Assembly (NCBI GenBank): GCA_030745875.1
Contig: JASLNT010000110.1
Coordinates: forward strand, 1-56,861
Length of the DNA: 56,861 nt
Reading direction: 5' to 3'
Source of the DNA: Phycisphaerae bacterium
GTDB taxonomy: Bacteria; Planctomycetota; Phycisphaerae; SM23-33
The first letter of the stretch is position 1. The number at the start of each line of letters is the position of its first letter. The position numbers and the translations under genes were made by a program. This document shows, in pieces, positions 51,933-56,861 of this stretch. The notes below the pieces were generated by a model. That model was not told where the DNA came from, did no database searches, and saw only the letters and a list, made by a program, of their open reading frames with translations.

Positions 51933-53249
51933 TCAGGCTTTGACGATTTTCTTTCGTCCGCGTTTAACGTTCTTTGTGGCGTTGCGGGTGTCGATCACCA
52001 GCTTCGCATTGGATACGATAAACTGGTAATCGTAGTCGGTGTGATCGGTGCTTATAAGCACCGCGTCGTAGCTCTGAAGCATTCCGGCTGATAGTTTCCT
52101 GGACGACATCTTCAGATTATGCTCCCGCATCTTGTGAGTACGCGGGCAGTACGGATCGTTGTAGTCGACCTTCGCGCCTTTTTCCTTCAGCAGTTCGATA
52201 AGCTCCAGCGACGGACTTTCCCGTACGTCGTCGATATCCTTCTTGTACGCCAATCCGAGCACCAGGATCTTCGAGCCCCTGACGGACTTCTTGTGATCGT
52301 TCAAGGCTTCCATCAACTTGCCTATAACGTACTTGGGCATGGCGACGTTGATCTCTCCGGCCAGTTCAATGAACCGCGTTGTCATACCGAATTGTCTGGC
52401 CTTCCACGACAGGTAGAACGGATCGATCGGAATACAGTGACCGCCCAGACCTGGACCGGGGTAGAACGGGGTGAATCCGAACGGTTTGGTTGCAGCCCCG
52501 TTGATCACCTCCCAAATGTCGATACCCATTCGATCGAAGAGCACTTTGAGTTCGTTCACCAGAGCGATGTTAACACCGCGATATGTGTTCTCGAGTATCT
52601 TGCATGCTTCAGCCGCCTCGCAACTCGATACGGGCACAACTGTGTCGATGGCGATCTCGTAGCAGGCGACAGCGGCGGCGAGCGAAGCCTTGTCATAACC
52701 GCCTACAACCTTTGGAGTAGTCTTGGTGCTGTAGTCTTTGCGTCCGGGGTCTTCTCTCTCAGGCGAGAACGCCAGGAAGAAGTCCTTGCCCACTTTCAAC
52801 CCGGACTCCTCAAGGATCGGGAGCATCACTTCTCGAGTAGTACCCGGATAGGTCGTGGATTCCAGCACAATCAACTGACCCTTGCGGAGATTCTTCTGTA
52901 TGGACCGAGCGGTGGCGATTACGTATGTCATGTCCGGTTCGCGCATCTTCGTAAGCGGTGTGGGCACGCAAATCAGGATGCAATCAGCCTGTCTGAGTCG
53001 CTTGAAATCAGTCGTAGCGTCAAAACGTTTGGTCTTGACGACCTCTTTGACCACTTTGGAGGGGATGTGATCAATGTAGCTCTTGCCCGCCAGCAACAAC
53101 TTGATCTTCGCAGCGTCCACGTCAAATCCGATGACATTCGCACCACCGGCGGAGAACTCCCTGACCAATGGAAGGCCCACATAACCGAGGCCGACAATGC
53201 CTATCACGGCCTTGTGGGATTTGATCTTTTCAACCAGCTTGTCGACCAT
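51933..53249 (-). CDS. UDP-N-acetylhexosamine 6-dehydrogenase (WbpA/TviB-like)
   Basis: A 438-residue NAD-dependent nucleotide-sugar dehydrogenase. AVIGIVGLGYVGLPLVREF is the Rossmann motif, VLESTTYPGTTREVMLP and FSPEREDPG follow the UDP-GlcNAc dehydrogenase pattern, GPGLGGHCIPIDPFYLSW contains the catalytic Cys, and LVLGLAYKKDIDDVRESPSLEL is the C-terminal NDP-sugar-binding signature. The ATG at 53249 has AGGAG six bases upstream and is better than 53255. It oxidises C6 of UDP-GlcNAc, or of UDP-ManNAc made by the 2-epimerase at 55458. Cytoplasmic; supplies acidic amino sugars. Confidence 0.92.
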   Translation of the reverse strand: MVDKLVEKIKSHKAVIGIVGLGYVGLPLVREFSAGGANVIGFDVDAAKIKLLLAGKSYIDHIPSKVVKEVVKTKRFDATTDFKRLRQADCILICVPTPLTKMREPDMTYVIATARSIQKNLRKGQLIVLESTTYPGTTREVMLPILEESGLKVGKDFFLAFSPEREDPGRKDYSTKTTPKVVGGYDKASLAAAVACYEIAIDTVVPVSSCEAAEACKILENTYRGVNIALVNELKVLFDRMGIDIWEVINGAATKPFGFTPFYPGPGLGGHCIPIDPFYLSWKARQFGMTTRFIELAGEINVAMPKYVIGKLMEALNDHKKSVRGSKILVLGLAYKKDIDDVRESPSLELIELLKEKGAKVDYNDPYCPRTHKMREHNLKMSSRKLSAGMLQSYDAVLISTDHTDYDYQFIVSNAKLVIDTRNATKNVKRGRKKIVKA

Positions 53250-53517
53250 CTGCATCTCCTGACTCAATGAAATTCCAGTACGGAACTCTACAACAGTACT
53301 CTTGTACGGTCGCATCTGGAACAAAGTTCTGCGACATTCCGGCTAGTCAATATAGCGTGCTGTCTCCGCGAGACACAGCAGTTAATCTATCGGTCGAAAA
53401 ACGCTCTAACATTTGACCTGGTCCCGGGCCCTACAACCCGCAGGCGGAATGAAGACGGAATCCGGAGCGGGATTCAGCCCGAAGCACTTGTCTTGTAAGA
53501 GCAGTTTTCATCGACGA

Positions 53518-54390
53518 TCATTCGGGCAGGGTCTTCGCCAGCGCCCTGATAAACGCACGGAGTTCGGCGGCGATGTCGTCCCGCTGGAGGGCAAACTCGA
53601 TATTCGTCTTCAGGAAACCAAGCTTGTTACCGACATCGTATCGCTTGCCGTTAAGCCTCAAACCATACATCGCCTTTTCGGCCACCAGCGACCGCATGGC
53701 GTCGGTAAGCTGAATTTCGTCGCCCTTGCCCGGTTTCGTAGCCGATAGATGCTCGAATATGTCCGGAGTAAGCGCGTATCTGCTGGCGATAACAAGGTTG
53801 GACGGCGCGTCGTCGATATCGGGTTTCTCAACAAGATCCTTGATGAGGAACAACCCCTCTTCAATCTCTCTTCCGTCAATAACGCCGTAGCGGCTGACCA
53901 TGGACCGATCGACTTCTTCGAGCAGGACGGTGGATTCCTGATACCGCTCGAAAACATTCATCAGTTGACTGACGGCTGGGACCTCCGCCCGGATCACGGT
54001 GTCCCCCAGCAAAACCACAAACGGTTCGTCTCCAACATGATGCCTGGCGCAGTAAACCGCATCCCCGAGTCCTCGCAGCTCTTTCTGCCATACAAAGTGT
54101 ATGTTCGCCATATCGGAGATGTGGCGGATCAGTTCGAGTTCCCGACTCTTACCCTGTGCGACAAGCTGGGTCTCCAATTGGAAGCTGCGATCGAAGTGTT
54201 CTTCGATTGCGCGCTTACCCTTACCGATGACCATGATGATATCGGTGATGCCCGAGTCAACGGCCTCCTGAACCACGTACTGTATGGTCGGGGTGTCGAC
54301 GATAGGCAGCATCTCTTTGGGCTGGGACTTGGTAGCCGGAAGAAATCTGGTTCCGAAACCGGCGGCTGGAATTACAGCTTTGCGAATCAT
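53518..54390 (-). CDS. galU: UTP-glucose-1-phosphate uridylyltransferase
   Basis: A 290-residue GalU-type nucleotidyltransferase. KAVIPAAGFGTRFLPATKSQPKEMLPI is the nucleotide-binding start, GKGKRAIEEHFDRS and ELRGLGDAVYCARHHVGDEPFVVLLGDT hold the sugar-1-phosphate site, and YDVGNKLGFLKTNIEFAL is the family ending. The ATG shares ATGA with the end of the upstream GHMP kinase gene, so translation is coupled. It makes UDP-glucose and, with relaxed specificity, could accept glucuronate-1-phosphate made by that kinase. Confidence 0.94.
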   Translation of the reverse strand: MIRKAVIPAAGFGTRFLPATKSQPKEMLPIVDTPTIQYVVQEAVDSGITDIIMVIGKGKRAIEEHFDRSFQLETQLVAQGKSRELELIRHISDMANIHFVWQKELRGLGDAVYCARHHVGDEPFVVLLGDTVIRAEVPAVSQLMNVFERYQESTVLLEEVDRSMVSRYGVIDGREIEEGLFLIKDLVEKPDIDDAPSNLVIASRYALTPDIFEHLSATKPGKGDEIQLTDAMRSLVAEKAMYGLRLNGKRYDVGNKLGFLKTNIEFALQRDDIAAELRAFIRALAKTLPE

Positions 54391-55406
54391 TGGGAGTCCT
54401 CTGTGGAGCCCGAAGCAATCACGGGTCTGATCACCGTTATACCCGACTCATCAAGCTGCTGCATCAACTTCTCCAACATCTCCTGACTGCGGCAGGTCCC
54501 GACGATGGCGCCTCCCGATCCGGTGAATTTGGCGCTGGCTCCGGTCGACCGTGCGGTATTGACCATCTGGACATTACCATCGCTGAGTTTGCACAGTTTC
54601 GCACGCATGTCGAAATTGGCGTTTATCAACTCGCCGATCTTGTCGCCCTGCCCGCTAAGAAGACTGTCTTTGGCTTGATCCGCCAGCCCCGCCCAAAAAT
54701 CGATCGCATCAAATACTTCCTGGTCACCGGTGTTGTATCTGTCTCGCAGTCGATTGTGCACGACGTCGGAGCACTGCGACAGGTCGGTTCGGTAGGCGAT
54801 GTAGAGTTCGGGAAGAGTCGACGGGTCCAGAGGTTCGTAATACCCGTAGCCCTGGCGGTCCATGATTGTCTTGTCGAAGTCCATGTAGACCAGACCTTCG
54901 TACGCCTGGACAACGCGGTCCTGAAGACCCGCGGATATTCCCAGTTCGTCCACTTCAACCGAGAGCACCAGATTCGCCAGCGTCGCCTTGGAGATACTCA
55001 CTCCGTAAAACGCCATCAACGCCCTGAAACAGGCGGTGATAATGGCGCTGGAACCGGCCAGACCGACACCGTGAGGGATGTCGGTGCTGTAGCGTACGGT
55101 GAAATTGCGGTCGTCCAACTGTATTTTCATCCTCCGACAGTAGTCGAAGAATGTTTTCAGCGACGCCTTGAGCAACCTGACCCCGCCGTAGTATCCATAT
55201 GTACTGATATCCGATACAAGCGATTGAAAGCTGTCGAATCTGGTGTGATCCGTAACGTTGCCGATAATCTCCAATTCCGGGCTGTGGTACATCATCACCT
55301 CAGCTCGGAAGTTGGTGAAGGCGAACGAAATCGTCTTACCGAAGTATCCGTCGGAAGGATTTCCAATCAACCCGGCGCGCGGATAAGATGATGCTCTAAT
55401 TATCAT
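54387..55406 (-). CDS. GHMP kinase, glucuronokinase-like
   Basis: A 339-residue GHMP-superfamily sugar kinase. The start SSYPRAGLIGNPSDGYFGKTI is close to plant glucuronokinase (ARxGLIGNPSD). PHGVGLAGSSAIITACFRALM is the ATP-binding GLxSS motif, ISAGLQDRVVQAYEG is a conserved active-site helix, and TGASAKFTGSGGAIVG is motif 3. It would phosphorylate D-glucuronate or a similar uronic acid at C1. Coupling to galU by ATGA supports a short salvage route to UDP-glucuronate. The ATG at 55406 is chosen; TTG at 55415 is the alternative. Confidence 0.8.
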   Translation of the reverse strand: MIIRASSYPRAGLIGNPSDGYFGKTISFAFTNFRAEVMMYHSPELEIIGNVTDHTRFDSFQSLVSDISTYGYYGGVRLLKASLKTFFDYCRRMKIQLDDRNFTVRYSTDIPHGVGLAGSSAIITACFRALMAFYGVSISKATLANLVLSVEVDELGISAGLQDRVVQAYEGLVYMDFDKTIMDRQGYGYYEPLDPSTLPELYIAYRTDLSQCSDVVHNRLRDRYNTGDQEVFDAIDFWAGLADQAKDSLLSGQGDKIGELINANFDMRAKLCKLSDGNVQMVNTARSTGASAKFTGSGGAIVGTCRSQEMLEKLMQQLDESGITVIRPVIASGSTEDSQ

Positions 55407-55457
55407 ATTCAACAACCGCCTTCCGTACGGGCGGCGACCGGGCGGGATTCCAGGCGA

Positions 55458-56546
55458 TCAGACCTTATCAACCAGTACTTCAGCGATTCTCTTAGCGGCG
55501 TTACCGTCCCACAACTCGGGAATGCGAGATTCACTATCGCCGCCGGACATAGTCTTACGATAGGCCGCCAATATCTTCTCAACATCCGTTCCTACAATTG
55601 TATTCGATCCGACTTCACAAGTAATCGGGCGTTCGGTGTTTTCGCGGAGTGTTATGCAGGGAACTTTCAGGATAGTCGTCTCTTCCTGAATGCCTCCCGA
55701 ATCAGTAAGCACGAGCCTAGCCGACGACATAAGTCTGAGGAAATCCAGATATCCGATCGGGTCCAACAGGCGCAGATTGGTCATTTCCTCCACACGCTTG
55801 CCCAGCACGGAGGCCTCAAGGTTCTTCCGAGTCCGCGGATGTATCGGGAAAATGATCGGCATGTCGTTCTGTATGACCTCCAGCGCATCCAGCAGGCGCC
55901 CCAGAACAACCGGATCGTCCACATTCGACGGTCGATGCAGCGTAAGGGCCGCATAATCACCCGTTAGACCAAGCTCGTCCAGAATCGTCGATTCATCGGA
56001 CTTGGCTTTGTTTCGCAACAGCGTGTCAATCATGACGTTACCGACGAAGAATATCTTCGATTCATCCACACCCTCGGCCAGCAGATTCTCACTGCCTGAC
56101 TTCTCGGTGACGAACAGGAAGTCGCTGATCGTATCAGTCAACAGACGATTGATCTCCTCGGGCATGTCGCGGTCGCCGCTGCGGAGACCGGCTTCAACGT
56201 GAACGAGCTTAACTCCCAATTTCACCGCCACCAGACCGCAGGCGATGGTGCTGTTGACGTCTCCGACAACCAGAACAACATCCGGCTTGTGTTCAATCAC
56301 AACCTGCTCGAACGACGTCATGATCCGCGCAGTCTGGACCGCATGGCTGCCCGATCCGATCTCAAGATTGATATCCGGCTCGGGGATCCCGAGTTGACGA
56401 AAGAACAGGTCGCTCATCTTCTCGTCATAGTGCTGTCCGGTATGCACCAGCAGAGGCTCTACCGACGGATGCTCACGGTAAGCGGCCATGATCGGGGCGA
56501 TCTTCATGAAATTCGGTCTGGCCCCGACAACATTGATAATTCTCAT
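55458..56546 (-). CDS. wecB: UDP-N-acetylglucosamine 2-epimerase (non-hydrolysing)
   Basis: A 362-residue WecB/MnaA-type epimerase. NVVGARPNFMKIAPIM is the family start; LVHTGQHYDEKMSD, VLVVGDVNSTIACGLVAVKLGVKLVHVEAGLRSGD, LTLHRPSNVDDP, and DSGGIQEETTILKVPCITLRENTERPIT are the substrate and UDP sites in order. It converts UDP-GlcNAc to UDP-ManNAc. AAGGA lies eight bases before the ATG at 56546. First gene of the leftward nucleotide-sugar block. Confidence 0.94.
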   Translation of the reverse strand: MRIINVVGARPNFMKIAPIMAAYREHPSVEPLLVHTGQHYDEKMSDLFFRQLGIPEPDINLEIGSGSHAVQTARIMTSFEQVVIEHKPDVVLVVGDVNSTIACGLVAVKLGVKLVHVEAGLRSGDRDMPEEINRLLTDTISDFLFVTEKSGSENLLAEGVDESKIFFVGNVMIDTLLRNKAKSDESTILDELGLTGDYAALTLHRPSNVDDPVVLGRLLDALEVIQNDMPIIFPIHPRTRKNLEASVLGKRVEEMTNLRLLDPIGYLDFLRLMSSARLVLTDSGGIQEETTILKVPCITLRENTERPITCEVGSNTIVGTDVEKILAAYRKTMSGGDSESRIPELWDGNAAKRIAEVLVDKV

Positions 56547-56828
56547 CTGCGTATCCTTCTGTTCAAGCGACGTTGACTTGAATATCAAGCCGAATCGTTT
56601 GCCTGCATAGTGCCCTTATCGGTCAAACAGTCACAATACTTTGCACACACGCCGATAATCAAAAGGTTTCCGGTAGGTTAAGGTCCGGGGATACGGAGCG
56701 TCGAGCCCTGACATCGGGCTGGGGTGTGAGAATTTTTTCTGGCGCTTTTAAAATCACTATGTATGCTGGCCTTAGGAACCCTGTGCAGGGTGAAAGTTTT
56801 CTACTGGTTTTTTTACGGAGACGAGGCC

Positions 56829-56861
56829 ATGAACAAGGATGTTAAGATTACGGCAGAACAG
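56829..56861 (+). CDS. Start of an unidentified rightward gene (truncated by window end)
   Basis: ATG at 56829 begins MNKDVKITAEQ and stays open to the window edge. GGAG about eight to eleven bases upstream serves as a ribosome site. A+T-rich sequence at 56731-56766, with TATGTATGCT, may hold the promoter. Eleven residues are too few to name it. Confidence 0.5.
   Translation, partial: MNKDVKITAEQ

Noticed and set aside
53360..53382. Imperfect hairpin TGCTGTCTC/GAGACACAGCA considered as a terminator
   Set aside because: No T tract on either strand, and a two-base bulge; position 140 bases after galU is not convincing.

Overview
The window looks like the chromosome of a marine or sediment Planctomycetota bacterium, most likely of the Phycisphaerae or a related order. 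This is inferred from gene content and was not checked by any search. The evidence is five secreted sulfatases with Tat-type leaders, a PEP-CTERM and dockerin-like protein carrying a GH172/DUF2961 domain, a LamG protein, HEAT-DUF1080 and Gfo/Idh proteins with Tat leaders, DUF3616, and the general G+C-rich coding style. No tRNA, rRNA, CRISPR array or transposase was seen.

Layout. 1-1422: start of a large secreted LamG/beta-rich protein, cut by the window edge. 1872-9751: a rightward run of a VanZ-like membrane protein, UDP-glucuronate-epimerase-like SDR, DegT/DnrJ aminotransferase, sulfatase, sialate O-acetylesterase and CAP-domain protein; it mixes surface-sugar synthesis with glycan modification and breakdown. 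9754-10794: a divergent PfkB sugar kinase. 11016-18395: a compact rightward operon (Gfo/Idh, HEAT-DUF1080, phosphomannose-isomerase-like cupin, TIM-barrel sugar isomerase, second Gfo/Idh) ending in a good intrinsic terminator. It resembles the oxidative 3-keto-glycoside route for breaking sugars down.

18866-26156 is the accessory part: a membrane protein, a 5'-truncated copy of a secretin-N-like lipoprotein tail, an AIPR-type antiphage protein, the intact lipoprotein, an ankyrin lipoprotein, and an unrecognised protein with a glycine-rich membrane segment. A near-identical direct repeat of about 290 bp brackets the AIPR gene. Two almost identical sigma-70-like promoters and a gene-start remnant show that the segment was built by duplication and deletion.

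26385-38915 (leftward): a TPR-containing secreted protein, DUF3616 protein, sulfatase, iron alcohol dehydrogenase, a ribose/galactofuranose-type ABC importer (two permeases, double ATPase, binding lipoprotein) behind a strong promoter, and another sulfatase. Together they suggest desulfation, uptake and oxidation of a sulfated sugar. 39372-41831: a second defence-like island with an MqsR-like toxin, MqsA-like Zn-finger/HTH antitoxin, ImmA/IrrE metallopeptidase, and a tail-anchored receiver-domain protein. 42060-48145: an endonuclease/phosphatase-fold protein, small lipoprotein, two more sulfatases, a zinc-ribbon membrane protein and a shortened Rh/Amt-type channel coupled to a sulfatase. 48275-50134: GH172/DUF2961 protein with PEP-CTERM tail.

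50335-56546 (leftward): a nucleotide-sugar block (YdcF-like protein, UDP-sugar 4-epimerase, UDP-HexNAc 6-dehydrogenase, GalU, glucuronokinase-like GHMP kinase, UDP-GlcNAc 2-epimerase) that would supply UDP-uronic acids for an acidic surface polysaccharide. A new rightward gene begins at 56829 and leaves the window.
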